A DNA stretch of 64,000 bases from NCBI GenBank assembly GCA_000980705.1, contig LBCK01000003.1, positions 248,001 through 312,000 of the forward strand, read 5' to 3'. A program made the translations under genes and the position numbers. Shown here in pieces: positions 32,801-41,261 of this stretch (position 1 is the stretch's first letter; each line of letters starts with the position of its first letter). The stretch is from Ruminococcus sp. UNK.MGS-30 (lineage in GTDB: Bacteria; Bacillota; Clostridia; Oscillospirales; Ruminococcaceae). The notes beneath the pieces are model-generated. The model saw only the letters and a list, made by a program, of their open reading frames with translations. It ran no database searches and had not been told where the DNA came from.

Positions 32801-34147
32801 ATGGAAAACGACTATTTGATACGAAAAAAGCCCCTGCCGGCGCTGCTTCTTTTCTCCCTGCCCATGGTTCTGGGAAATCTGTTTCAACAGCTGTACACGC
32901 TGGCGGACTCTGCCATTGTGGGACGCTATGTAGGCGAACAGGCACTGGCGGCAGTTGGCGCCTCCTATGCGCTGACTAACATTTTCATTTGCGTTGCCAT
33001 TGGCGGCGGCATCGGCGCATCGGTGGCAGTGAGCCGCTATTTCGGCGCAAAGGAATACAGGCGGATGAAACTGGCGCTTTATACTGCCTGTCTGGCGTTT
33101 CTGGGTGTCAGCATCCTGCTGGGCGGACTGGGGCTTGGACTGAGCCGCTGGATCATGGAGGTCTTGAAAACACCGGAAGATGTTCTGGGAATGTCTGTGG
33201 AATATCTGAACATCTACTTCCTGGGGCTGCCTTTTTTGTTTCTGTACAACGTATTCTCATCCATGTTCAACGCTCTGGGAAAATCCAGGATTCCTTTGTA
33301 TTTTCTGATTTTTTCCTCTGTATTTAACGTGGCGCTGGATATGGTCTTTGTCACTCGCTTTGATATGGGCGTAGCTGGTGCGGCGTGGGCAACGCTGATT
33401 GCACAGGGAATTTCGGCAGTACTTTCTTTCGGCGTGCTGCTGTGGGAACTGCGGCGTTTTCCCTGTGAGAAACCCGGTGTATTCAGCCGGACAGAACTGA
33501 TGGGAATGACACGAATCGCCCTGCCCTCTATTCTCCAGCAGTCAACGGTTTCCATCGGAATGATGCTGGTGCAGTCTGTGGTAAACAGCTTTGGTTCAGA
33601 GGCACTTGCCGGATTCTCGGCGGCGATGCGTGTAGAGTCCATTTGCATTGTGCCGATGACAGCGTTCGGCAATGCCCTGTCCTCTTATACGGCACAGAAT
33701 CTTGGTGCAAAACAACAGGAGCGTGTGGTAAAGGGCTACCACGCAGCCAACAAGATGGTGCTGGCGAGTGCCGTTTTGATCTGCATTTGCGTAGAACTGC
33801 TGGCAAAGCCGCTGGTCACATTGTTCCTGGGGACAGACGGCACGGCTGCGGCATACGCCACCGGCGAGGGCTATCTCACATTCATGGGCTGGTTCTTCTG
33901 TCTGATCGGGTTCAAAATGGCGGTGGACGGGCTGCTGCGTGGTGCAGGCGACATGAAAATGTTCACCATCGCCAATCTGGTGAATCTGAGCATCCGGGTA
34001 ATATTCGCAGTTACCATGGCGCCCCGGTTCGGCATTCAGATGGTGTGGTGCGCCGTACCCATCGGCTGGTTTTCCAACTGGCTTATCTCGTTTTTGGAGT
34101 ACCGGACGGGAAAGTGGCGGAAAAAAGCGGTTGCATTTTCCGGCTGA
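32801..34147 (+). CDS. MATE family efflux transporter
   Basis: The 448-residue product has twelve predicted membrane helices in two homologous halves. The N-terminus LLLFSLPMVLGNLFQQLYTLADSAIVGRYVG is the MATE hallmark, echoed after the midpoint by IALPSILQQSTVSIGMMLVQSVVN. It belongs to the NorM/DinF-like cation-coupled multidrug exporters. The substrate is unknown. The start has AGGAG at a rather long distance (about 14 bases). It has its own promoter; the downstream thrH promoter lies within its last codons. Confidence 0.93.
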   Translation: MENDYLIRKKPLPALLLFSLPMVLGNLFQQLYTLADSAIVGRYVGEQALAAVGASYALTNIFICVAIGGGIGASVAVSRYFGAKEYRRMKLALYTACLAFLGVSILLGGLGLGLSRWIMEVLKTPEDVLGMSVEYLNIYFLGLPFLFLYNVFSSMFNALGKSRIPLYFLIFSSVFNVALDMVFVTRFDMGVAGAAWATLIAQGISAVLSFGVLLWELRRFPCEKPGVFSRTELMGMTRIALPSILQQSTVSIGMMLVQSVVNSFGSEALAGFSAAMRVESICIVPMTAFGNALSSYTAQNLGAKQQERVVKGYHAANKMVLASAVLICICVELLAKPLVTLFLGTDGTAAAYATGEGYLTFMGWFFCLIGFKMAVDGLLRGAGDMKMFTIANLVNLSIRVIFAVTMAPRFGIQMVWCAVPIGWFSNWLISFLEYRTGKWRKKAVAFSG

Positions 34148-34159
34148 GTGTGTTATAAT
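34131..34159 (+). promoter_or_regulatory. Promoter of the thrH-GNAT-cupin operon
   Basis: TTGCAT (34131-34136), 17-bp spacer, TATAAT (34154-34159), overlapping the 3' end of the MATE gene. Confidence 0.88.
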
Positions 34160-34228
34160 AGCAAGAGTAAACAACGTCCGAATGCACAAAATATGGTTGT
34201 ATCGGGCAAAGGAAAGGAATCACATACT

Positions 34229-34828
34229 ATGAATATTGTTTGTTTGGATTTGGAAGGCGTACTGGTACCGGAGATCTGGATCGCTTTTGCAGAAGAGAGC
34301 GGCATCCCGGAACTGAAACGTACCACGAGAGACGAGCCGGATTATGACAAGCTGATGCACTGGCGTCTGGGGGTGCTGAAGGAACACGGTCTGGGCCTGA
34401 AAGAGATCCAGGAAACCATTGCAAAGATCGATCCTCTGCCGGGCGCAAAGGAGTTCCTGGACGAACTGCGTGCCACAACACAGGTCATCATCATCAGCGA
34501 CACATTCACCCAGTTTGCAGGTCCGCTCATGAAAAAGTTGGGCTATCCCACCATTTTCTGCAACTCCCTGGAAGTTGCGCCGGACGGCGAGATCACCGGT
34601 TTCAAGATGCGCTGTGAAAATTCAAAGCTGACCACCGTTAAGGCACTCCAGTCCATTGGCTATGAAACGATTGCCAGCGGCGACAGCCACAACGATCTGG
34701 CAATGATCCAGGCAAGCAAGGCAGGATTCCTGTTCCGCAGCACCGAACAGATCAAGAAAGACTATCCGGAACTGCCGGCGTTCGAATCCTATGACGATCT
34801 GCTGGCTGCCATCAAAAAGGCACTCTGA
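34229..34828 (+). CDS. thrH: ThrH-type phosphoserine phosphatase/homoserine phosphotransferase
   Basis: HAD-superfamily enzyme of 199 residues. Motif I is the unusual LDLEGVLVPEIW, in which the second Asp of DxD is replaced by Glu, as in ThrH. Motif II is IIISDTFTQFAG, and the C-terminal metal motif is SGDSHNDLAM. ThrH dephosphorylates phosphoserine and can pass the phosphate to homoserine. The ATG at 34229 has GGAAAGGA upstream; the open frame before it is leader. First gene of a three-gene operon with a GNAT-like protein and a cupin. Confidence 0.92.
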   Translation: MNIVCLDLEGVLVPEIWIAFAEESGIPELKRTTRDEPDYDKLMHWRLGVLKEHGLGLKEIQETIAKIDPLPGAKEFLDELRATTQVIIISDTFTQFAGPLMKKLGYPTIFCNSLEVAPDGEITGFKMRCENSKLTTVKALQSIGYETIASGDSHNDLAMIQASKAGFLFRSTEQIKKDYPELPAFESYDDLLAAIKKAL

Positions 34829-34840
34829 GAAAGGCATTCT

Positions 34841-35098
34841 ATGGAATATCAAAGCGAACCGAACCGCATCTTTTGCACAGATGCTGCCGGAAAATGTGTG
34901 GCTGAGATCACCTTTCCGGAAACAACGCCCGGCGTATGCTGCATTGACCATACATTCGTAGACGATTCTCTCCGAGGTATGGGCATTGCCGGAGAACTGG
35001 TCTCCCGTGCCGTGGCGCAGATCCGGGCAGACGGAAAACAGGTGACAGCGACGTGTTCCTATGCGGCACACTGGCTGGAAAAGCATGAAAGAGGGTAA
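34841..35098 (+). CDS. Small GNAT-like N-acetyltransferase (YidJ/Gtn type)
   Basis: The 85-residue product belongs to the mini-GNAT group. It keeps the core acetyl-CoA region VDDSLRGMGIAGELVSRAVAQIR (about 40-62), and the end VTATCSYAAHWLEKH is characteristic of the group. Substrates are unknown for most members. AGAAAGG lies before the ATG. Twelve bases after thrH and five before the cupin, so one operon. Confidence 0.88.
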   Translation: MEYQSEPNRIFCTDAAGKCVAEITFPETTPGVCCIDHTFVDDSLRGMGIAGELVSRAVAQIRADGKQVTATCSYAAHWLEKHERG

Positions 35099-35103
35099 AG
35101 GCC

Positions 35104-35427
35104 ATGTACAAGAACATTGAAAAGCAGGCTGTTTTGCAGCTGAAAGATCTGGTGGAATATCAGACCGGTCAGGTTGTCAGCAAAACGCTGGTACAGAATG
35201 ACAAGGTCAGCATGACCATTTTTTCCTTTGACAAGGGCGAAGAAATCTCCACGCACGCTGCCGGCGGTGACGCAATGGTGACTGTGCTGGAGGGTACCGG
35301 AAAGTTTACCGTCGGCGGAGAAGTATTCCTGCTCCACGCCGGTGAAACACTGATTATGCCCAAGGACATTCCCCATGCTGTCTACGGAGAAGAACAGTTC
35401 AAAATGCAGCTGGTCGTTTCGTTCTAA
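35104..35427 (+). CDS. Cupin-domain protein
   Basis: A single-domain cupin of 107 residues. Motif 1 is degenerate: KGEEISTHAAGGDAMVTVLEGTGKFTVGGE keeps one His and one Glu. Motif 2 is HAGETLIMPKDIPHAVYGEE with two His. Metal binding with fewer than the usual four ligands is likely. This short type is common in anaerobes with unassigned roles. Last gene of the thrH operon; a strong bidirectional terminator follows. Confidence 0.88.
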   Translation: MYKNIEKQAVLQLKDLVEYQTGQVVSKTLVQNDKVSMTIFSFDKGEEISTHAAGGDAMVTVLEGTGKFTVGGEVFLLHAGETLIMPKDIPHAVYGEEQFKMQLVVSF

Positions 35428-35441
35428 AATTACGATAACAC

Positions 35442-35489
35442 AAAAGCCGTACCACCTGCCGGAAAATCCGGTGTGTGATACGGCTTTTC
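35442..35489. terminator. Bidirectional terminator between the cupin and tcdA
   Basis: Stem AAAAGCCGTA/TACGGCTTTT (35442-35451 with 35479-35488), with an inner CCGG helix. It serves the convergent cupin and tcdA operons with T runs on both strands. Confidence 0.88.
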
Positions 35490-35512
35490 TATATGCTTTA
35501 TTTTGCAGGCTG

Positions 35513-36277
35513 TCAGCTGTTCCAGCCGACCAGATCCTTTATCACCTCTCCGGCGATGATAAGTCCCACCACTGACGGCACAAAGGCGTTACTGCCGGGT
35601 ACCTGCCGCCGCTGGGTACACTTCCGGGCGGTTCCCGGCGGACAGATGCAGTGGGTCTTGCAGCTGTTTGCCATGTCCTCTTTTGGCGCAATGGGCTTTT
35701 CTTTGGAGTAGACCACTTTCAGCCCGGGGATTCCACGCTTTCGCAGTTCATGGCGCATCACCTTTGCCAGCGGGCAGACCGATGTTTCATAGATATCTGC
35801 CACCTCAAATGCAGTGGGATCCATCTTGTTTCCGGCGCCCATGGAGCTGATAAGCGGCGTGCCGGCACGGTATGCCTGCTCTACCATCTCCAGCTTACCA
35901 GTCACAGTGTCGATGGCGTCTACCACATAGTCATACTGTGTAAAATCAAACTGCGCCGCTGTGTCCGGCATATAAAAGGCACAGTGTGTCTCGACCTGGC
36001 AGTTCGGATTGATCTGGAGGATGCGTTCTTTTGCTACTTCCACTTTATATTTCCCTACGGTCTTCCGGGTGGCGTAGATCTGGCGGTTGATATTGGTAAG
36101 GCATACCCGGTCATCGTCGATGAGATCCAGCGCACCCACGCCGCTCCGTGCCAGCGCCTCTACCGTATAGCCGCCGACACCGCCAATGCCGAATACCGCC
36201 ACTCTCGCCTGCGCCAGCAGTTCCATTGCCGGCTTTCCCACCAGCAGTTCTGTTCTTGAAAATGCGTTCAATGCCAT
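35513..36277 (-). CDS. tcdA: tRNA threonylcarbamoyladenosine dehydratase
   Basis: E1-like ThiF-fold enzyme of 254 residues that cyclises t6A37 to ct6A using ATP. It has the nucleotide loop GIGGVGGYTVEALARSGVG, the motif DDDRVCLTNINRQIYAT and the later VDAIDTVTGK. A pair of Cys in KTHCICPPG fits the CsdL/TcdA zinc or sulfur site. The gene starts directly after the stop of the PLP gene upstream. The substrate tRNA modification is made by TsaD, also encoded in this window but far away. Confidence 0.92.
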   Translation of the reverse strand: MALNAFSRTELLVGKPAMELLAQARVAVFGIGGVGGYTVEALARSGVGALDLIDDDRVCLTNINRQIYATRKTVGKYKVEVAKERILQINPNCQVETHCAFYMPDTAAQFDFTQYDYVVDAIDTVTGKLEMVEQAYRAGTPLISSMGAGNKMDPTAFEVADIYETSVCPLAKVMRHELRKRGIPGLKVVYSKEKPIAPKEDMANSCKTHCICPPGTARKCTQRRQVPGSNAFVPSVVGLIIAGEVIKDLVGWNS

Positions 36278-37471
36278 TTACAGCAGCCCCTCTTTTGCAA
36301 ACGCCTGTTCCAGGTCGGCGATAATGTCCTCTGCATCCTCGATGCCCACGCTGAACCGGAAAAATCCGCCGTGGAACTCCTCCGGATACAAATACTGCCG
36401 CTCATCATTTTCGCCCAGGAACACGATCAGGCTCTCGTCATGTCCCAGAGACACTGCCGAGGTGATAACTTTCAGATGGCTGACAAAGCGATTGTAAGTA
36501 TCATGGTCTGCGTGCAGTCCGAACGACAGCACGCCGCCGAATCCGCCCTGCATCTGCTTTACGGCGATGTCATGTCCCTTGTGGCTTTCCAGTCCGGGAT
36601 ATGCCACAAAGCTGACACCCTTTACAGTCTGGAGATACTTCGCCACACGGAGTGCATTTTCGTTGTGCTGACGCATCCGGAGCGGCAGAGTTACAGAACC
36701 ACGCATGATGAGCCATGCGTTAAACGGGCTGATGGTCGCACCTAGATTGACCTGCGACTGCGCCCGGATGATATCCAGATACTCCTTCTTGCCGATGATC
36801 GCACCGCCCATAGCATCGCCGTGTCCGTTGATATACTTGGTCAGACTCTCAATGGTGAAATCTGCGCCCAGTTCAATGGGACGCTGGTTATAGGGCGATG
36901 CGAAGGTGTTGTCCACCGACAGCAATGCGCCGTTTTCATGGGCAATGTCCGCAATGGCACGGATGTCCGAGATAGTCAGCGTGGGATTTCCCGGCGTTTC
37001 GATATGCACCAGCTTGGTGTTCGGGCGAATCGCCTTTTTCACTGCCTCCAGATCGGAGGTGTCCACAATGGTGGTGTCCACGTGGAACTTGTTCTTCAAA
37101 AGCTCATGGAGCAGACGGTACACCGCAATATAGGTCACACTGGAAAATACCACGTGATCGCCGCTTTCCAGCAGTGCAAAGAACAAGCCCGACAGTGCCG
37201 CAACGCCGCTCGCCAGCACGATGCAGTCCTCTCCGCCCTCCAGAGATGCCAGCTTTTCCTGCAAATACTGCTGGTTCGAGCCGCCGTTCCGGGTATACAG
37301 ATTCTTTCCGGCACTGCTCCAGTTCAAATCGCTGGGGTCATAGGGCAGAGCATAGCTGTTCGCCATGGTGATTGGGCGCTTGATCGCACCCGTCTCTGCG
37401 TCAACGTCATTGCCTGTGTGGACGGCTCTGGTCTGAAAGCCGTATTCCTTTCCGAACGTGTGTTTTTCCAT
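36278..37471 (-). CDS. Cys/Met metabolism PLP-dependent enzyme (trans-sulfuration family)
   Basis: The 397-residue product belongs to the cystathionine gamma-synthase/lyase and O-acetylhomoserine sulfhydrylase family. Seen: TRAVHTGNDVDAETGAIKRPI at the N-terminus, the ETPGNPTLTISDI motif, DNTFASPYNQRP with the PLP Asp, and the PLP lysine in IESLTKYINGHGDAMGG. The family's reactions cannot be told apart by eye; a role in making or breaking cystathionine or in homocysteine formation is likely. Co-transcribed with tcdA. Its promoter region carries the same dyad motif as cysK, which supports a sulfur role. Confidence 0.88.
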   Translation of the reverse strand: MEKHTFGKEYGFQTRAVHTGNDVDAETGAIKRPITMANSYALPYDPSDLNWSSAGKNLYTRNGGSNQQYLQEKLASLEGGEDCIVLASGVAALSGLFFALLESGDHVVFSSVTYIAVYRLLHELLKNKFHVDTTIVDTSDLEAVKKAIRPNTKLVHIETPGNPTLTISDIRAIADIAHENGALLSVDNTFASPYNQRPIELGADFTIESLTKYINGHGDAMGGAIIGKKEYLDIIRAQSQVNLGATISPFNAWLIMRGSVTLPLRMRQHNENALRVAKYLQTVKGVSFVAYPGLESHKGHDIAVKQMQGGFGGVLSFGLHADHDTYNRFVSHLKVITSAVSLGHDESLIVFLGENDERQYLYPEEFHGGFFRFSVGIEDAEDIIADLEQAFAKEGLL

Positions 37472-37498
37472 TTCGTCCGCTCCTCTCGTTTTCTAAAT

Positions 37499-37515
37499 CC
37501 TATGTTTTTGATAGG
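37499..37515 (-). promoter_or_regulatory. Candidate operator shared with cysK (copy 2)
   Basis: CCTATCAAAAACATAGG on the minus strand, a 5-bp inverted repeat (CCTAT/ATAGG) 11 bp downstream of the -10 box, at or just after the expected start site. Matches the cysK motif (18413-18429) at 14 of 17 positions. Confidence 0.5.
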
Positions 37516-37526
37516 TTACATATGCT

Positions 37527-37555
37527 ATTATACACGACGAAGAAAAGCTTGTCAA
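37527..37555 (-). promoter_or_regulatory. Promoter of the Cys/Met PLP gene-tcdA operon
   Basis: Minus-strand TTGACA (complement of 37550-37555), 17-bp spacer, TATAAT (complement of 37527-37532). Confidence 0.9.
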
Positions 37556-37627
37556 GTGTTTTTTGCAAATTTCCGAAAAAAAGCTTTTCTGCCAAAGAAT
37601 CGCCCTCGGTTTTGTGCAGTGTTTCCA

Positions 37628-37670
37628 TTGCGGAAATGCACCGCCGTATGGTATAATAGAAGTATTATAC
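37628..37670 (+). promoter_or_regulatory. Promoter of the M6 protease-AraC operon with overlapping perfect inverted repeat
   Basis: TTGCGG (37628-37633), 18-bp spacer and an extended -10 (TGGTATAAT, -10 hexamer at 37652-37657). A perfect inverted repeat GTATAATA-GAAG-TATTATAC (37651-37670) covers the -10 box and the start site, which would suit a repressor site. Confidence 0.7.
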
Positions 37671-37708
37671 CAGGACAGCCCGAAACCTGTCCGGACAGGA
37701 GAAAACAG

Positions 37709-40108
37709 ATGAAAAAACATAGATTCCCGAAACCATTTCCAGTGATGCTGAGTGCAGTACTGTGTCTTGCCGGAGTCCCGTTCGGCGGCATTTCCGCACA
37801 GGCTGCCGACAGTGTGCAGCAGGTGAACAATATCGTTTTGTTTGCACAGTTCGCCTCCGCTGATACGGACAACTTTATGGCAGACAAGACCGAGGACATG
37901 GTCGCCATGTGCAACAGCACCGACACCTATCGTTCCCTGGCAAAATACATGGACACCATTTCCTACGGCAAGGTTCACGTCACCTCCTATTTTCCCCAGA
38001 TGCAGGACGGCGTGATCCAGCCCTATGTGCTGAAACAGGAAAAGTTCGGCTATACCGACTACAACCAGTATGCCCTGGAAATGGTACAGAATATCACCGT
38101 TTCTGCGGACACGCCCCTGGACGGAAACCAAGACGGTGTGATCGACAACGTGACTTTAGTGGTGGATGGTCAGGCAGAGGATATGAGCGATCCGCTCTGG
38201 GCAAAGGCGTTTCATGTCAACGGTCTGGAACTGAACGGTACGCCGGTGAGCAGTATCAACCTGCTCAGCAGCTATACCCTGCTCAGTTCCACCATATTCA
38301 GCGGCGTGGGAACGCTCTGCCACGAGTTCATGCACAGCATGGGCTACCCCGACTTATACCGCAAGGACACTTCTACCGGAAATCCCGTGGGACAGTGGGA
38401 CATTATGGCGACAAACTCCATTTTCCTGCAATATCCCCTTGCCTACCAGCGCTATGCGGTTTCCGGCTGGCTGGATGCTGAAACCATCACCAAGGACGGC
38501 ACGTACACCTTACAGCCGGCATCCTCAGACAGCGGAAACCGGCTGTACCTGCTGAAAACGCCGTTCTCCGACACGGAATTTTTCGCTGTGGAATACCGCA
38601 AGCCCGGCAAGCAGTATTCCGATGAGCTGGACACCAAAATCTACGGCGAGGGCATGGTCGTCTACCGCATCAACACGGCTGTCCAGGGGAACTACCGTGG
38701 CGACACCGACGGCATTTACGTATTCCGTCCCGGCGAAACGGCACTGAATGCCGGACAAGGTGACCTCACCCGTTCCTGCTACGGCGGCACAAATGCACCG
38801 GATTCCATCGGCACAACCGACCTGACCAAAACGTTCCAGGACGGTGCGCTGGTCTACAGCGACGGCACAAACAGCGGCATTGCCCTGGACGATATCCAGA
38901 TACAGCCGGACGGCACGCTGACCTTTTCCGCATCCTTTGCGGATGTCTCCGACCGTCAACTTTGGCAGTCCGTCTGCGATGTTCCCACCTCTCAGGAACT
39001 CCAGAGCTATGATATGTGTACCGGCAGTGACGGCAGCGTTTATCTGGCTTCCGCCTCGGACAGCGGCACCGTGCTGTACCGTCTGGACGGGGACACGCTC
39101 ACACCTGTCAGCACTGCCATTTCCGGCAGTGTCTACAACCCCAAACTTGCTTTCGCCGGCAACACCCCATACCTGCTCTACCAGGATGACCAGTATCTCC
39201 TGCGCCTGTGCCGATGGAACGGCACTGTCTGGGAAACCTGCTATACCGGGACAGAACTGGCACAGTATGCAGACATGACTGCATCCGGCGGCAAGCTGTA
39301 TCTCACATATACCACCGGCACATTCCCCTACGCTTTACAGGCGGCGTGCTACGACACGGCAACTGACACCTTGTCCGCCCTGGGCAGCACCATTGCGGCA
39401 AATGCCTGCAACATGGAGATCGCTGTCTCCGGAGAAACGATCCTCATCGGCTACCGGGACTTAGATGACAACGGCGTCCCCAAAGCGGCTGTGTGGAACG
39501 GCAGCAGCTGGAACAGCACAGCCCTGTCCGACCAGGACTGCGGCATGGTCAGCGTTCTGGCAGACGGCGAAGATATCTGGATCGCACCCTCCGGCGGAAA
39601 GACCGACCTGTACCGCTGGACAGACGGCGCTGTCATTTCGTACCCCCTGCCGGATACCGCCAAAGACAGAGCGTTCCAGCTTGTACCGGCAGCAGCGGAC
39701 GGCGGATTTTACCTGGCAGTCAATGCCCAGTCGCCGGGCGAGTTTCTCCTCTGTGAGCTGGACAAGACGGCACAGACCTGGACACAGGCAGGAAATCCCA
39801 TCGCACAGGAGACGGTGAACCAGCCGGTTCTGGCGGCGGCAGACCATACCATCTACTGTCTCTACACCACATCCGACTGGAAAACCGTATTCAAAAAGCT
39901 GACGCTTTCCACAGCAGAACAGCCTGTTGCCGGAGACATCAACGGAGACGGCAAAACCGATCTTGCCGATTTACTGCTCTTACAGCGTTACCTGCTGGGC
40001 AGCGGCGTACTGCAAGCCGACCAGGCAAAGGCGGCAGATATTTTCCCGGACGGCAGTGTCAGCGGACTCGATCTGGCACGGCTGCGGCAAATGATCGTGG
40101 GAGCATAA
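37709..40108 (+). CDS. Secreted M6-type metalloprotease domain protein with C-terminal type I dockerin
   Basis: The 799-residue product has a signal peptide (about 1-31, cleavage near SAQAADS). An N-terminal peptidase region holds the zinc motif HEFMHSMGYPDLY (about residues 205-217), the HExxHxxGxxD pattern of immune-inhibitor-A-like M6 peptidases. A middle region (about 420-720) is made of repeated beta-rich segments of the type YxxxxDGxxxxS, propeller-like by eye. The C-terminal dockerin begins GDINGDGKTDLADLLLLQRYLLG (Ca-loop complete); the second repeat, ADIFPDGSVSGLDLARLRQMI, has a less regular loop. The dockerin implies attachment to a scaffoldin cohesin, so a protease carried on the cellulosome. 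RBS AGGAG. Four bases before the AraC gene. Confidence 0.88.
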   Translation: MKKHRFPKPFPVMLSAVLCLAGVPFGGISAQAADSVQQVNNIVLFAQFASADTDNFMADKTEDMVAMCNSTDTYRSLAKYMDTISYGKVHVTSYFPQMQDGVIQPYVLKQEKFGYTDYNQYALEMVQNITVSADTPLDGNQDGVIDNVTLVVDGQAEDMSDPLWAKAFHVNGLELNGTPVSSINLLSSYTLLSSTIFSGVGTLCHEFMHSMGYPDLYRKDTSTGNPVGQWDIMATNSIFLQYPLAYQRYAVSGWLDAETITKDGTYTLQPASSDSGNRLYLLKTPFSDTEFFAVEYRKPGKQYSDELDTKIYGEGMVVYRINTAVQGNYRGDTDGIYVFRPGETALNAGQGDLTRSCYGGTNAPDSIGTTDLTKTFQDGALVYSDGTNSGIALDDIQIQPDGTLTFSASFADVSDRQLWQSVCDVPTSQELQSYDMCTGSDGSVYLASASDSGTVLYRLDGDTLTPVSTAISGSVYNPKLAFAGNTPYLLYQDDQYLLRLCRWNGTVWETCYTGTELAQYADMTASGGKLYLTYTTGTFPYALQAACYDTATDTLSALGSTIAANACNMEIAVSGETILIGYRDLDDNGVPKAAVWNGSSWNSTALSDQDCGMVSVLADGEDIWIAPSGGKTDLYRWTDGAVISYPLPDTAKDRAFQLVPAAADGGFYLAVNAQSPGEFLLCELDKTAQTWTQAGNPIAQETVNQPVLAAADHTIYCLYTTSDWKTVFKKLTLSTAEQPVAGDINGDGKTDLADLLLLQRYLLGSGVLQADQAKAADIFPDGSVSGLDLARLRQMIVGA

Positions 40109-40111
40109 GCC

Positions 40112-41095
40112 ATGGAACTGAAAGAAATATTGTCCCACGCTGAGGCGGTGCAGTTCTTGCTGTACAGCATTCAGCACGGAAAGCAGACACGCACGGCACT
40201 GAAAAAGGCACTGCCGGAAGATGTCCCCACAGATGCACTGCTGGATGCCATGACCGATTTCGGATTCCTGTGCCGGGACGGAAAGCAATTCCGACTCAAC
40301 CAGGAACGCCTGGAACAGCTACGGCAGTTTTTACAGCTTTACACAGCGGTACAGAACCAGACCGCTGAACAGGATTTCACCCATTTTCTGACGGCACAGC
40401 GGGAACAGGAGATCCCACACGCTATGCTGGGAACGGAACTTGCCTTTTTTGAAAGTGTCGTTTCCGGGAACAGCGACACGGTGCATCTGCTGTACTCGCC
40501 GCTGGGTGGAAAGGGTTACGGCAAGCTGAGTGAAGATCCGCTGCGCAATCTGAAATATCACCTGATCATCACCATTTCCATGCTGACACGCTACTGCATC
40601 CAGGGCGGTATGCCGCAGGAAGAGGCGTTCAGTCTCAGCGACCTGTATATTCAGCGCACCGATGCAGCAAAAAGTGAACCGCAGATACGCGTGCTGCATT
40701 ATCAGGTGATACAGGACTTTACAGGAAAGATGCGCCGCCTGCAGGACACCGCACAGCATTCGCCGCTGGTGCTGAAAGCTATGGATTACATCAGCATTCA
40801 CCTGCACAGCCGCATTTTCTTACAGGATGTGGCAGATGCAACGGCAGTCAGTGCGCCCCATCTCTCCCGACAGTTCCAGAAAGAAATGCACGTCAGTATC
40901 AGCGAATACATCGCCATCAAAAAGATCGAGGCAGCAAAGAATCTGCTCCAATACACCCAGCAGCCGGCATCGGCGATCAGCAGTCTGCTCAGTTTCAGCT
41001 CCCAGAGCTATTTCATCAAGGTGTTTCAGAAATACGTAGGCATGACGCCGAAGGAATACCGCCGGCAGTTTCAAAACAGCACACGGTTTTCGTAA
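40112..41095 (+). CDS. AraC-family transcriptional regulator
   Basis: The 327-residue product has a C-terminal double-HTH AraC domain (about 222-322): VADATAVSAPHLSRQFQKEMHVSISEYIAIKKIEAAKNLL and SSQSYFIKVFQKYVGMTPKEYRRQF. The N-terminal 200 residues lack a cupin signature, so the signal sensed is unknown. The start lies three bases after the stop of the dockerin protease gene, so the two are co-expressed. The convergent GH9-GH16 gene next door has paired direct repeats above its promoter, a good candidate target. Confidence 0.93.
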   Translation: MELKEILSHAEAVQFLLYSIQHGKQTRTALKKALPEDVPTDALLDAMTDFGFLCRDGKQFRLNQERLEQLRQFLQLYTAVQNQTAEQDFTHFLTAQREQEIPHAMLGTELAFFESVVSGNSDTVHLLYSPLGGKGYGKLSEDPLRNLKYHLIITISMLTRYCIQGGMPQEEAFSLSDLYIQRTDAAKSEPQIRVLHYQVIQDFTGKMRRLQDTAQHSPLVLKAMDYISIHLHSRIFLQDVADATAVSAPHLSRQFQKEMHVSISEYIAIKKIEAAKNLLQYTQQPASAISSLLSFSSQSYFIKVFQKYVGMTPKEYRRQFQNSTRFS

Positions 41096-41111
41096 TTTGA
41101 TTCAACAACAC

Positions 41112-41156
41112 AAAACAGCGCCGCATCTCCCTTTTTCGGAAATGCGGCGCTGTTTC
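41112..41156. terminator. Bidirectional terminator between araC and the glycanase
   Basis: 14-bp perfect stem AAACAGCGCCGCAT/ATGCGGCGCTGTTT plus inner TCC/GGA pairs. The following bases up to 41261 contain only a small palindrome (GGTGCCGGCACC at 41212-41223). Confidence 0.88.
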
Positions 41157-41261
41157 ATTGGAATCGCAGTTCAGAGAAGCCGAAACTGCGGATGGATACC
41201 AGCGTGGAACAGGTGCCGGCACCCGAAGAATGGGAATGAATATGAAGAATAGAAGTTTGGC

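Noticed and set aside
37472..37708. SAM-responsive riboswitch upstream of the Cys/Met PLP gene
   Set aside because: The leader from the predicted start to the ATG is only about 50 nt and lacks any SAM or S-box elements.
36821..37708. N-terminal extension of the M6 protease frame by nearly 300 codons
   Set aside because: The extension runs antisense through the PLP gene; the signal peptide, ribosome site and promoter fix the start at 37709.
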